DNA from: CAXMST01 sp963700785
GTDB lineage: Bacteria > Actinomycetota > Thermoleophilia > Solirubrobacterales > 70-9
NCBI GenBank assembly: GCA_963700785.1
Contig: CAVOYZ010000010.1
Location: 62,001 to 126,000, forward strand
Direction: 5' to 3'
DNA: 64,000 bases
Of the stretch, positions 8,438 through 16,423 are shown one piece after another (position 1 is the stretch's first letter; every line of letters begins with the position of its first letter). Under the pieces are notes generated by a model. It had not been told where the DNA came from and did not search any database. It saw nothing but the letters and a program-made list of their open reading frames with translations. A program made the position numbers and the translations under genes.

Positions 8438-9655
8438 CTAGGCGGCGAGCTCGAGGGCCGCGTCCGCACCGCGCACCGCCGTCCCGACCACCGCCGCGGC
8501 CCGCTTCAGGTCGGCGGGCTGGTGCGAGGCCATCACCGTCATCCGCAGCCTCGAGCTGCCCTCGGGCACGGTCGGCGGGCGGATCGCCTGGGCGTAGACG
8601 CCCCCGTCGAGGGCTCGGGCCGACGCCTCGAGCGTCCGGACCGGGTCGCCGAGCGTCACCGGAATGATCTGGGTGTCGGTCTCGGGGATGCTGAAGCCCT
8701 CCTCGAGGAGCCCGGCGCGCAGCACCGCCGCGTTGCTCTGCAGCCGTGCGATCCGCTCCGGCTCGCGCTCGATCACGTCGAGAGCGGCCTCGGCCGCGGC
8801 GGCGATCGCGGGCGGCAGGCCGGTCGAGAAGATCAGCGGCCGGGCGCTGTTGACGAGCAGCTCCCGCAGGCTCCGGTCGAGCGCCGCATAGGCGCCGTAG
8901 CCGCCGAGGGCCTTGCCGAGCGTGCCGGTCAGCACGTCGACCTCCTCGGCGAGGCCGGCCGCCGCGGCCACCCCGCGGCCGCCGGGGCCGTAGGTGCCGA
9001 CGGCGTGGGCCTCGTCGACCATCAGCCGCGCCCCGTGCTCCCGCGCGAGCTCGACCAGCCCCCCCAGCGGAGCGATGTCCCCGTCCATCGAGAAGAGCCC
9101 ATCGGTGACGATCAGCGACGGCGGCGCCTGCGCCCGATCCAGCGCCCAGCGGAGATGCTCCGGGTCGCCGTGCCGGTAGACGAAGATCGCCGCTCCCGCC
9201 AGGCGGCAGCCGTCGACGATGCTGGCGTGGTTGAGCGCGTCGGAGTAGACGATCTCCCCGCGCTGGGCGAGGGCGGCGATCACCCCCGTGTTCGCGAGAT
9301 AGCCGGAACCGAACAGCAGCGCATCCTCGCGCTCGTGGAAGCCGGCGAGCCGCCGCTCGAGCCTCTCGTGCGCGGTCATGTTTCCCGAGACCAGGCGCGA
9401 GGCCCCGGCGCCGGCGCCGGAGTCGCGATATGCCTGCGCCCCCGCTGAGCGCACCCGCGGGTCCTCGGCGAGCCCGAGGTAGTTGTTCGAGCAGAGCAGG
9501 ATCACCTCGGAGCCGTCGATCGTGACCCGCGGCCCCTGGGCGCCCGCTACCGTCCGCATCCGCCGGTGCAGGCCGGCCTCGCGCAGGGCCGCGAGTCGCT
9601 CGGCCGCGGCCGGCGGCCCCGTTGCGGGTCGAGCTCGATCAGCGGCGGCGGCCAT
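8438..9655 (-). CDS. bioF: 8-amino-7-oxononanoate synthase
   Basis: The 405-residue alpha-oxoamine synthase condenses pimeloyl-ACP or -CoA with alanine. Signature blocks are SNNYLGLAEDPRV, GSGYLANTGVIAAL, VDEAHAVGTYGPGGRG (PLP aspartate D214) and TGTLGKALGGYGAY (Schiff-base lysine K248). The stop lies six bases before the bioD start, and the start is 13 bases after bioB. Related enzymes such as 2-amino-3-ketobutyrate CoA ligase share the fold, but the bio neighbours settle the call. Confidence 0.95.
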   Translation of the reverse strand: MAAAADRARPATGPPAAAERLAALREAGLHRRMRTVAGAQGPRVTIDGSEVILLCSNNYLGLAEDPRVRSAGAQAYRDSGAGAGASRLVSGNMTAHERLERRLAGFHEREDALLFGSGYLANTGVIAALAQRGEIVYSDALNHASIVDGCRLAGAAIFVYRHGDPEHLRWALDRAQAPPSLIVTDGLFSMDGDIAPLGGLVELAREHGARLMVDEAHAVGTYGPGGRGVAAAAGLAEEVDVLTGTLGKALGGYGAYAALDRSLRELLVNSARPLIFSTGLPPAIAAAAEAALDVIEREPERIARLQSNAAVLRAGLLEEGFSIPETDTQIIPVTLGDPVRTLEASARALDGGVYAQAIRPPTVPEGSSRLRMTVMASHQPADLKRAAAVVGTAVRGADAALELAA

Positions 9656-9668
9656 CGCCGGAGCCGGG

Positions 9669-10802
9669 CTAGGCAGCCTGCCGCCGCTCCGGATAGGCGG
9701 GCGGCTTCGCCTTCTTCTTGATCACGCGCAGCTGGGTGGACGGATCCCAGAGCGAGGTCTCGCGCCGGCTGTCGACGAGATCGTCGATCGGGGTGGCGGG
9801 CGTCTCGCCTTCGAGCCATCCGTCGCGGTTGTCCGGGCGGGGGTCGGCGCCGTTGTCCGGCTGGCGGGCGACGTTGAGCCCGTGCTCGGTGAACATCGCG
9901 CGGTCGTCGGCGGGCTCGGCGCCGAGGGTCGTCAGGAAGTTCCCCATCATCACGCCGTTGAGCCCGGCCCGCACCGCCAGCGGCTGCAGCTCGCCGAGGT
10001 TCTCGACGCGGCCACCACAGAGCCGGAACAGGGCTCCGGGGATGATCAGGCGGAAGATCGCGACCCACTTGACGACCTCCCATGGGTCCATCAGCTCGCG
10101 GTCCCCGAACTTGGTGCCGGAGCGCGGGTTGAGCAGATTGATCGGCACCGACGTGGGGTCGATCTCGGACAGCTCGAAGGCCATCTCGACCCGCTGACGC
10201 GGGGATTCGCCAAGGTTCAGGATCCCGCCGACGCAGGTTTCGAGGCCGGCGTCGCGGACCGCCTCGATCGTCCGCACCCGGCCCTCGTAGCGGACCGTGG
10301 TCGTCACCTCCTCGTAGTAGGAGCGCGCCGTCTCGACGTTGTGGTGGACCCGCTGGACGCCGGCCTCCGCCAGTCGCTCGGCGCGGTCGCGGGAGATGTG
10401 GCCGATCGAGACGCAGCGCTTGAGATTGGTCTGCTCGGAGACCAGCCTCGCGCCCTCGACGATCTTCTCGAAGTCGCGCTTCGAGAGTCCCTGACCCTGG
10501 GTGACCATGCAGAAGCGATGGGCGCCGGCGGCCTCGGCCGCCCGCGCGTGCTCGAGGATCTGGTCGGGATCCATCATCGGGTGCATCGGCGTGTCGGCTT
10601 CGGCGTAGCGGGACTGGGCGCAGAAGCCGCAGTCCTCGGCGCAGCCGCCGGACTTCGCGTTGACCAGCGAGCACATGTCCGTCGAGTCCCCGAAGCGCTC
10701 GGTTCGGACCTGCCAGGCGCGCTCGACCAGGTCGCCGATGGCGTCTTGGTCGGTGATCGCGCCGAGCTCGAGCGCTTCCTCAAAGCTGATCAGGGGCGGC
10801 AT
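9669..10802 (-). CDS. bioB: Biotin synthase
   Basis: This 377-residue radical-SAM enzyme inserts sulfur into dethiobiotin. The cluster motif is C54-x3-C58-x2-C61 (GGCAEDCGFCAQS), followed by HRFCMVTQG, NLKRCVSIG, HHNVETARSYY, GGILNLGE and ADDRAMFTEHGLN, all typical of BioB. Residues beyond about 330 form a tail longer than in E. coli BioB. The start ATG has GGAGGG upstream, but that site is inside a small hairpin (10809-10833). It is the first bio gene of the operon, 63 bases after the esterase gene on the same strand. Confidence 0.97.
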   Translation of the reverse strand: MPPLISFEEALELGAITDQDAIGDLVERAWQVRTERFGDSTDMCSLVNAKSGGCAEDCGFCAQSRYAEADTPMHPMMDPDQILEHARAAEAAGAHRFCMVTQGQGLSKRDFEKIVEGARLVSEQTNLKRCVSIGHISRDRAERLAEAGVQRVHHNVETARSYYEEVTTTVRYEGRVRTIEAVRDAGLETCVGGILNLGESPRQRVEMAFELSEIDPTSVPINLLNPRSGTKFGDRELMDPWEVVKWVAIFRLIIPGALFRLCGGRVENLGELQPLAVRAGLNGVMMGNFLTTLGAEPADDRAMFTEHGLNVARQPDNGADPRPDNRDGWLEGETPATPIDDLVDSRRETSLWDPSTQLRVIKKKAKPPAYPERRQAA

Positions 10803-10808
10803 CCTCGA

Positions 10809-10833
10809 TCCCTCCGTTCGCGGTTGCGAGGGA
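10809..10833 (-). promoter_or_regulatory. Hairpin covering the bioB ribosome binding site
   Basis: Read on the minus strand, TCCCTC (10833-10828) can pair with GAGGGA (10814-10809) across a 13-base loop. The 3' arm includes the GGAGGG that serves as the bioB ribosome binding site. Pairing would hide it. The stem is only six base pairs, so this may be incidental. Confidence 0.35.
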
Positions 10834-10865
10834 GGCTAGGAGCGAACCCGGACGGGTCCGGCAGC

Positions 10866-11816
10866 TCAGCCGGCGGGCTCCGCTCCCTGCCCGCCGGCCG
10901 CCGCGGATTGGTCCTGCTGGCAGCGCTTCAGCGCCCGCGCGTAGAAGTGCATGTAGCGCCGCCAGTTCGAGTTCCAGTAGGAGCTCTCGTGCCCACCCTC
11001 GCCGATGTACGGCCTGCCCTTGGCCCCGCCGGCGTCGAGCGCGGCCGCCAGTGCCTCGTCAGCCTCACGAAACGGGTCCTCGTCACCGACGTCGAGCCAG
11101 TAGCGCTTCTCGGCCAGCGGCGAGCCCGGCTGCCCGAGCAGCGCGATCAGGTCACGCCGCTCGAAGTCGGCGGCATCGTCGAACGCCCCCTCCGCCGTCT
11201 CCGAGGCCTCCGTCCAGACCGCCGGGGAGTGGCCGCCGACCGCGCAGAACGTCGCCGGGCGCCCGCTGAGCAGCCGGAACGGCTCCTGGCGAGCGATGTC
11301 GAAGGCCCCGAATCCCCCCATCGAGATGCCGCCGATCGCGATCCGCTCCGGTTCGATCTCGAAGCGCTCGGCCAGCGCCGGCAGCAACTCCTCGAGCACG
11401 TACGAACCCCAGGCACCGCCCTCGGCCCGGTCGTGCCAGTACGACTCCGGGCCGCCTCGTGGGAAGGCGACGATCGGCGCCCGGCCACCCTGGCGGGCCA
11501 GGGCCCGGAACATCTGCTCGTCCAGGTAGCTGCGCTCGTCCTCGCCGCGACCGTGGAGGAAGACGAGCAGCGCGCGGCGCCCGTCCCTGGCGCCGCGAGG
11601 GACGACGACCTTGACCGGCAGCGTCTCGCCGATCAGCTCGCTATCGACCTCGTAGTCGACCACCCGGGCTCCTGCGGTCGCGGAGAGGCCCGGTCGCGAG
11701 TCGAGCAGCAGCTCGCTGACGGCGATCGAGGCGACGACCACCAGCGCGGCCGCGAGCACCCGCAGCGCCAAGCCGGAGCGCGAGTAGCGGGGGGCGGCGT
11801 CGCCGGTGCTCTCCAT
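10866..11816 (-). CDS. Alpha/beta-hydrolase esterase with N-terminal membrane anchor
   Basis: The 316-residue protein has a signal-anchor (LALRVLAAALVVVASIAVSELLL, about residues 17-39) and then an alpha/beta hydrolase domain: LLVFLHGRGEDERSYLDEQ (oxyanion loop), GGISMGGFGAFDIA (nucleophile Ser in G-x-S-x-G), DVGDEDPF (acid) and GEGGHESSYWNSNW (His). This resembles the esterase D / PHB-depolymerase-like group. It probably acts outside the membrane. I use ATG 11816, since the longer frame would run over the divergent carboxylase promoter. It precedes bioB on the same strand. A BioH-like role is conceivable but its export argues against it. Confidence 0.85.
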   Translation of the reverse strand: MESTGDAAPRYSRSGLALRVLAAALVVVASIAVSELLLDSRPGLSATAGARVVDYEVDSELIGETLPVKVVVPRGARDGRRALLVFLHGRGEDERSYLDEQMFRALARQGGRAPIVAFPRGGPESYWHDRAEGGAWGSYVLEELLPALAERFEIEPERIAIGGISMGGFGAFDIARQEPFRLLSGRPATFCAVGGHSPAVWTEASETAEGAFDDAADFERRDLIALLGQPGSPLAEKRYWLDVGDEDPFREADEALAAALDAGGAKGRPYIGEGGHESSYWNSNWRRYMHFYARALKRCQQDQSAAAGGQGAEPAG

Positions 11817-11943
11817 GCCGACAGGTTGCCAGTTGCGCCGAACCGAATCGGGGCGGGGGCGAGCCGAGCCCGGTCCGGCCCCGCCGCATGCTTGCGTGCA
11901 CGCCGCGGATCTCGGCGCGGTTCGCTCGGGAGAGCGCTGCAGC

Positions 11944-11961
11944 AAGTAGTAAGTTCTACTT
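11944..11961. promoter_or_regulatory. Putative operator AAGTAG-N6-CTACTT before the carboxylase operon
   Basis: AAGTAG, a six-base spacer (TAAGTT) and CTACTT form a perfect dyad ending six bases before the ATG at 11968. The same 6-6-6 arrangement occurs before the acyl-CoA dehydrogenase gene at 32170-32187. No Shine-Dalgarno sequence is present between the dyad and the ATG, so a regulator here would sit on the promoter or transcription start. Confidence 0.55.
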
Positions 11962-11967
11962 CCCACA

Positions 11968-13563
11968 ATGTCAGTACTGGGAACCCGCATCGACACGGGC
12001 TCGGCGCAGTACGCCGAGAACCGGGAGAAGATGCTCGAGCGGCTCGAGAAGATGGAGTCCGAGCAGGCTGCCGCGCGCCTCGGCGGCGGCGAGGAGAAGA
12101 TCGCCCGCCATCACCGGCGCGGGCGGATGCTGCCCCGCGAGCGGATCGAGCTGCTGGTGGACCGCGACTCGCCGTTTCTCGAGCTGGCGCCGCTTGCCGC
12201 CTACGGCTCCGAGTACGAGGTCGGCGGCTCCTACGTCGCGGGCATCGGGGTCGTCGAGGGTGTCGAATGCATGATCGGGGCCTCGGAGCCGACCGTCCGT
12301 GGCGGCACCTCGAATCCCTACACGCTCCGCAAGAGCCTGCGGATGCAGGAGATCGCCGCCGTCAATCGCCTGCCCTCGATCGGCTTCGTCGAGTCGGGCG
12401 GCGCCGACCTTCCACGCCAGAAGGAGATCTTCATCCCCGGCGGTGCGACCTTCCGCAACCTGACCCAGAAGTCCGCCGCCGGGATTCCGACCGTCGCCCT
12501 GGTCTGCGGCAACTCGACCGCCGGCGGTGCCTACCTGCCGGGGATGTCCGACTACGTGGTGATGGTCCGCGAGCAGGCGCTCGTCTTCCTCGGCGGTCCG
12601 CCCCTGGTGAAGATGGCGACCGGCGAGGAGGCCGAGGAGGAGGAGCTCGGCGGCGCCGAGATGCACTCGCGGGTCTCCGGCGTTTCGGAGTTCGTCGCCA
12701 GCGACGAGGTCGATCTCTGCAGGATCGGGCGAGAGATCGTCCGCAACCTGAACTGGCGCAAGCTCGGGCCGGAGCCGCGCGGGACCGGCGCCGCGCCGCT
12801 CCACGACGAGGAGGAGCTGCTCGGGATCGCCTCCCACGACCTGCGGATCCCGTTCGAGGCTCGCGAGGTGATCGCCCGCATCGTCGACGGCTCACGCTTC
12901 GACGAGTTCAAGCCCGGATACGGAAACCAGCTGGTCACGGGCTGGGCCGAGCTGCACGGCTACCCGATCGCGATCCTCGCCAACAACGGCGTGCTCTTCA
13001 ACGAGGACGCCGAGAAGGCGGCCCATTTCATCCAGCTCGCGGACCAGGTGGACACGCCGCTTCTGTTCATGCAGAACACGTCCGGCTACATCGTCGGCAC
13101 CGAATACGAACAGCGCGGGATCGTCAAGGCCGGCGCGAAGATGATCAACGCCGTCGCCAACGCCGGCGTCCCGAAGCTGACCCTGATGATGGGCGGCTCC
13201 TACGGGGCCGGCAACTACGGGATGTGCGGTCGCAGCTTCGAACCCCGGTTCATCTTCGCCTGGCCCAACTACAAGACCGCGGTGATGGGGCCCAAGCAGC
13301 TTGCCGGGGTGATGGAGATCGTCGCCCGGGGCAAGGCGGCACGTGCCGGTGAGGAGATCGACGAGCAGGGGCTGGCGGTCGTGACGAGGGCGGTCGAGGA
13401 GCAGATCGAGGCGGAGTCGGACGCGTTCGTCTCCTCCGGTGAGCTCTGGGACGACGCGATGATCGATCCGCGCGACAGCCGGACGGCGCTCGGGGTCGCG
13501 CTCTCGGCCTGCCACAACAACGAGGTCGCCGGATCCCGCCGGTTCGGCGTCTTCCGGATGTAG
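11968..13563 (+). CDS. Acyl-CoA carboxylase, carboxyltransferase (beta) subunit
   Basis: The 531-residue protein has the two crotonase-like halves of a biotin-dependent carboxyltransferase. Landmarks are RMLPRERIELLVDRDSPFLEL, GIGVVEGVECMIGASEPTVRGGT, SGGADLPRQKE, CGNSTAGGAYLPGMSDY, GGAEMHSRVSGVSEFVASDE, then in the second half ILANNGVLFNEDAEKAAHFIQL and GGSYGAGNYGMCGR. The pattern is closest to the methylcrotonyl-/geranyl-CoA carboxylase type rather than AccD or propionyl-CoA type, but the acyl substrate is unproven. The alpha subunit follows eight bases downstream. It would depend on the biotin made by the neighbouring bio operon. Confidence 0.93.
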   Translation: MSVLGTRIDTGSAQYAENREKMLERLEKMESEQAAARLGGGEEKIARHHRRGRMLPRERIELLVDRDSPFLELAPLAAYGSEYEVGGSYVAGIGVVEGVECMIGASEPTVRGGTSNPYTLRKSLRMQEIAAVNRLPSIGFVESGGADLPRQKEIFIPGGATFRNLTQKSAAGIPTVALVCGNSTAGGAYLPGMSDYVVMVREQALVFLGGPPLVKMATGEEAEEEELGGAEMHSRVSGVSEFVASDEVDLCRIGREIVRNLNWRKLGPEPRGTGAAPLHDEEELLGIASHDLRIPFEAREVIARIVDGSRFDEFKPGYGNQLVTGWAELHGYPIAILANNGVLFNEDAEKAAHFIQLADQVDTPLLFMQNTSGYIVGTEYEQRGIVKAGAKMINAVANAGVPKLTLMMGGSYGAGNYGMCGRSFEPRFIFAWPNYKTAVMGPKQLAGVMEIVARGKAARAGEEIDEQGLAVVTRAVEEQIEAESDAFVSSGELWDDAMIDPRDSRTALGVALSACHNNEVAGSRRFGVFRM

Positions 13564-13570
13564 GGCTCAG

Positions 13571-15664
13571 ATGGCTGCTCCGACAACCCGGAGCGGGCGA
13601 GCGACGGTTGATCGCTTGACCGCTTCCCGGCCGATAACGAAGGTGCTGGTCGCCAACCGCGGCGAGATCGCGAGGCGGGTGTTCGCCGGATGCCGCGGGA
13701 TGGGCATCGCGACCGCCGCCGTCTACTCCGACGCCGACGCCGAGGCGCCGTTCGTAGCCGATGCGGATGAGGCGGTTGCGCTCGGCGGCATCACCGCGGC
13801 CGAGTCCTATCTGAACGGCGATGCGGTGATCGCCGCCGCCGACGCGGTCGGGGCCGACGCGATCCATCCCGGTTACGGCTTCCTCGCCGAGAACGCGTCC
13901 TTCGCCCGCGCCGTCGACGCCGCCGGGCTCGTCTGGATCGGGCCCGGGCCGGCGGCGATCGAGGCGATGGGCTCCAAGGTCCGGGCGCGGGAGATGATGA
14001 CCGAGGCCGCGGTGCCGGTGTTGCCGGGAGCGGAGCTCGGTGAGCGGGCCGACATCTCCGCCGAGGGCGCCAGGATCGGCTACCCGCTGCTGGTCAAGGC
14101 CTCCGCCGGCGGCGGCGGCAAGGGAATGCGGACGGTCCGCGACCCGGCCGCGCTCGAGGCGGCCGTCGAGTCGGCGCGGCGCGAGGCCGCCGGCGCCTTC
14201 GGCGACGACACCGTCTTCCTCGAGCGGCTGCTCGAGGAGCCGAGGCACGTCGAGATCCAGGTGCTCGCCGACGCCCACGGAAACACCGTCAGCCTCGGTG
14301 AGCGCGAGTGCTCGATCCAGCGTCGCCACCAGAAGGTGATCGAGGAGGCGCCCTCGCCCGCCGTCGATCTCGATCTCCGCGACCGGATGGGGGAGGCCGC
14401 GGTCGCGGCGGCTGAAGCCGTCGGCTACGTCGGCGCCGGCACGGTCGAGTTCCTGCTCGCGCCGGACGGGGAGTTCTTCTTCCTCGAGATGAACACGCGC
14501 CTCCAGGTCGAGCACCCGGTCACCGAGATGGTCACCGGCCTCGACCTCATCCGCCTGCAGCTGCTCGTCGCGATCGGCGCCGAGCTGCCGCCCGCGGCGC
14601 GGCTGGCCGAGCCGCTCGGCCACGCGATCGAGGCCCGCCTGTACGCGGAGGATGTGGCGGCCGGCTTCCTGCCTCAAGCCGGAACCGTCGACGGCTTCTC
14701 GTTCGATCGCCATGCGCCGGGCGGGCGGGCGGCCGAGTTCGCGGTCGCCGACCCGGCCCGGGGGGTGGCGTCGCTGCGGGTCGATTCCGGGGTCCGCTCC
14801 GGGAGCGTGGTCTCCCCGCACTACGACCCGATGCTGGCCAAGGTGATCGCCTGGGCCCCGACCCGGATCGAGGCCGCCGGCCTGCTGGCGACCGCGGTAG
14901 CCGGCGCCGAGCTGACCGGGCTGATCAGCAACCGCGATCTGCTCGTCCGCGTGCTCCGCCACCCGGACTTCCTGCGCGGCGAGACCGACACCGGCTTCCT
15001 CGAGCGGCACGACGGGCTCGACCAGCCGCTGCTCGACGCCGCCGGCGAGCGACTTCACGCCGCCGCCGCGGCGCTCGCCGCGGTCGAATCGAGCGAAGCC
15101 GGCCCGCTCGGCTTCGCGCCCCCGGGATGGCGCAACAACCGCTCTGCACCGCAGCGACGGGTCTTCGAAGGCGCCGGCGGCGAGCTCGCGGTCGAGTACG
15201 AGATCCGTCGAGGCGGGCTGGAGATCGCGGTCAACGGCGACCCGCTCGGCGCCCCGGTCGTGCACGGCTCGATCGGGACAGCCGCCCCCCGCCGGTCGAT
15301 CGACCTCGAGGTCGACGGAGTCCGGCGCCGCTACGAGGTCGACGCGCGCAGCGACGGCACCGTGCTGCACGTCCGGAGCCCGCTCGGCCACTCGACCCTG
15401 CGCGAGATGCCCCGCTATCCATCCGTCACCGAGGGCGAGGCCGAGGGTGCGCTGGTCGCCCCGATGCCCGGCAAGGTGATCCGGGTCGCGGTCGATCAGG
15501 GCGCCGAGCTCGGCGCCGGCGACCTCGTCGCGGTGCTCGAGGCGATGAAGATGGAGCATGAGCTGGTGGCCACGGTCGCCGGCACCCTGACCGAGCTGCG
15601 GGTGGCCGAGGGCGACCAGGTTGAGTCCGGCGCGATCCTCGGTGTGATCGACGGCCACCGATAG
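13571..15664 (+). CDS. Acyl-CoA carboxylase alpha subunit (biotin carboxylase and biotin carrier)
   Basis: The 697-residue protein begins with a biotin carboxylase: KVLVANRGEIARRV, HPGYGFLAEN, LVKASAGGGGKGMR (ATP-grasp glycine loop), ERECSIQRRHQKVIEEAPSP and EMNTRLQVEHPVTE. After a linker the carrier domain ends the chain with EAMKMEHEL, where K660 is the biotinylated lysine 37 residues from the C-terminus. It carboxylates biotin with ATP and bicarbonate and hands it to the beta subunit. The first 20 residues are not conserved in the family, so an internal start is possible. Confidence 0.95.
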   Translation: MAAPTTRSGRATVDRLTASRPITKVLVANRGEIARRVFAGCRGMGIATAAVYSDADAEAPFVADADEAVALGGITAAESYLNGDAVIAAADAVGADAIHPGYGFLAENASFARAVDAAGLVWIGPGPAAIEAMGSKVRAREMMTEAAVPVLPGAELGERADISAEGARIGYPLLVKASAGGGGKGMRTVRDPAALEAAVESARREAAGAFGDDTVFLERLLEEPRHVEIQVLADAHGNTVSLGERECSIQRRHQKVIEEAPSPAVDLDLRDRMGEAAVAAAEAVGYVGAGTVEFLLAPDGEFFFLEMNTRLQVEHPVTEMVTGLDLIRLQLLVAIGAELPPAARLAEPLGHAIEARLYAEDVAAGFLPQAGTVDGFSFDRHAPGGRAAEFAVADPARGVASLRVDSGVRSGSVVSPHYDPMLAKVIAWAPTRIEAAGLLATAVAGAELTGLISNRDLLVRVLRHPDFLRGETDTGFLERHDGLDQPLLDAAGERLHAAAAALAAVESSEAGPLGFAPPGWRNNRSAPQRRVFEGAGGELAVEYEIRRGGLEIAVNGDPLGAPVVHGSIGTAAPRRSIDLEVDGVRRRYEVDARSDGTVLHVRSPLGHSTLREMPRYPSVTEGEAEGALVAPMPGKVIRVAVDQGAELGAGDLVAVLEAMKMEHELVATVAGTLTELRVAEGDQVESGAILGVIDGHR

Positions 15665-15689
15665 GCCCGGGCCCCGCCTTCACCGGTAC

Positions 15690-15719
15690 TTGTACTTACG
15701 AACTTGATTTCGGTATATT
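15690..15719 (+). promoter_or_regulatory. Promoter-like elements in the 15.7 kb intergenic region
   Basis: TTGTAC (15690-15695) and TATATT (15714-15719) are separated by 18 bases, a good match to a housekeeping -35/-10 pair in otherwise very GC-rich DNA. No plus-strand gene follows. The next gene is on the minus strand, so any transcript would be short and would end at the hairpin at 15767-15794. Confidence 0.45.
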
Positions 15720-15725
15720 GAGCGG

Positions 15726-15797
15726 CCGGGGGCGGTGTTTGCTCCCCTTTACCCGCCCCCACCCTTGAGACGGCCGCTTTCGGGCGGCCGTCTCAGT
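15726..15797 (+). ncRNA. Candidate small RNA between convergent genes
   Basis: This stretch runs from the predicted start point of the promoter at 15690-15719 to just past a strong hairpin. It contains GGGGGCGG pairing with CCGCCCCC (about 15728-15760) and then the 11-bp hairpin at 15767-15794. It has no open reading frame of note. The case rests on promoter plus structure only, and the same bases could simply be a terminator region for the converging carboxylase and glycosylase genes. Confidence 0.3.
15767..15794. terminator. Hairpin terminator between convergent genes
   Basis: GAGACGGCCGC (15767-15777) pairs exactly with GCGGCCGTCTC (15784-15794) around a TTTCGG loop. It sits between the ends of the carboxylase alpha gene and the glycosylase gene, so it can serve both strands. 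A T-run is missing, as is common in high-GC actinobacteria. It is followed by AGTTAACC, also seen after the hairpin at 30348-30379. Confidence 0.65.
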
Positions 15798-16423
15798 TAA
15801 CCCGGCAGCTCGACGGCCACCGCAGCCCACAGGTAGATCGCGGCCAGCGTCCGGTGTGGACGCCAGCGCTCCGCGATCGCGGTTGCCTCCTGCGGGGTGG
15901 GCGTCGCCTCGAGCCGATGGGCGATCCGGATCCCGTTTCGCAGCCCGAGATCGCCGCCGCTGAAGACGTCCTCGCGGCCGAGGTGGAACATCAGGAACAT
16001 CTCGGCGCTCCAGCGCCCGAGGCCCCGGAGCCGGACCAGCTCCTCGATCACGACCTCATCGTCGGCATCGGCGAGCGCCTCGGTCTCGAGCTCGCCGGCG
16101 GCGATTGCCGCGCCGAGCCCGGAGATGTAGGAGGCCTTGCGGCCGCTGAGGCCGCAACCTCGCAGGCGCTGCTCGCCGTCCCGCGCCTCCGGCGCAGTCG
16201 GCGGACGGCCCCCGAACTCGTCACAGACGCGGGCCCAGATCGTCCGTGCGGCGCTCGTCGAGACCTGCTGGCCGGTGATGATCCGCGCCAGCGCGACGAA
16301 CGGGTCCTCGGTCCCGCTCCGTCGAGCATCGAGCGACCTCGGGCCGAGCCGGTCGATCAGGGCGGCCATCGCCGGATCGCGCTCGGCCAGGGCCCGGGCC
16401 TCTTCGCTCAGCGCCCCTGCCAT
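15797..16423 (-). CDS. DNA-3-methyladenine glycosylase, AlkA/HhH-GPD family
   Basis: The 208-residue protein has PFVALARIITGQQVSTSAARTIW (helical entry typical of HhH-GPD enzymes), GLSGRKASYISGLG, and the helix-hairpin-helix LVRLRGLGRWSAEMFLMFHLGREDVFSGGDLGLRNG. The Asp in GGDLGLRNG is the catalytic residue. It removes alkylated bases in base-excision repair. It lacks the N-terminal domain of E. coli AlkA, as many actinobacterial members do. I start it at ATG 16423, overlapping the upstream hydratase stop by 16 bases, so the two are coupled. Confidence 0.9.
   Translation of the reverse strand: MAGALSEEARALAERDPAMAALIDRLGPRSLDARRSGTEDPFVALARIITGQQVSTSAARTIWARVCDEFGGRPPTAPEARDGEQRLRGCGLSGRKASYISGLGAAIAAGELETEALADADDEVVIEELVRLRGLGRWSAEMFLMFHLGREDVFSGGDLGLRNGIRIAHRLEATPTPQEATAIAERWRPHRTLAAIYLWAAVAVELPG

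Noticed and set aside
10866..11816. Esterase as a BioH for pimeloyl-ACP methyl ester
   Set aside because: It has a membrane anchor and resembles secreted esterase D/PHB-depolymerase-like proteins, while BioH must act in the cytoplasm.
9483..13352. A 1289-codon open frame on the plus strand across the biotin genes into the carboxylase gene
   Set aside because: It runs antisense to bioF and bioB and out of frame with the carboxylase, all with clear motifs. Long alternative frames are expected in DNA this GC-rich. The same holds for 13250-15658 (minus), 7700-9448 (plus) and 32182-34122 (minus).
15681..15712. GTACTTGTACTTACGAACTTG as a fourth copy of the acyl-CoA operator
   Set aside because: It shares ACTT repeats but not the AAGTAG-N6-CTACTT dyad, and it fits a promoter better.
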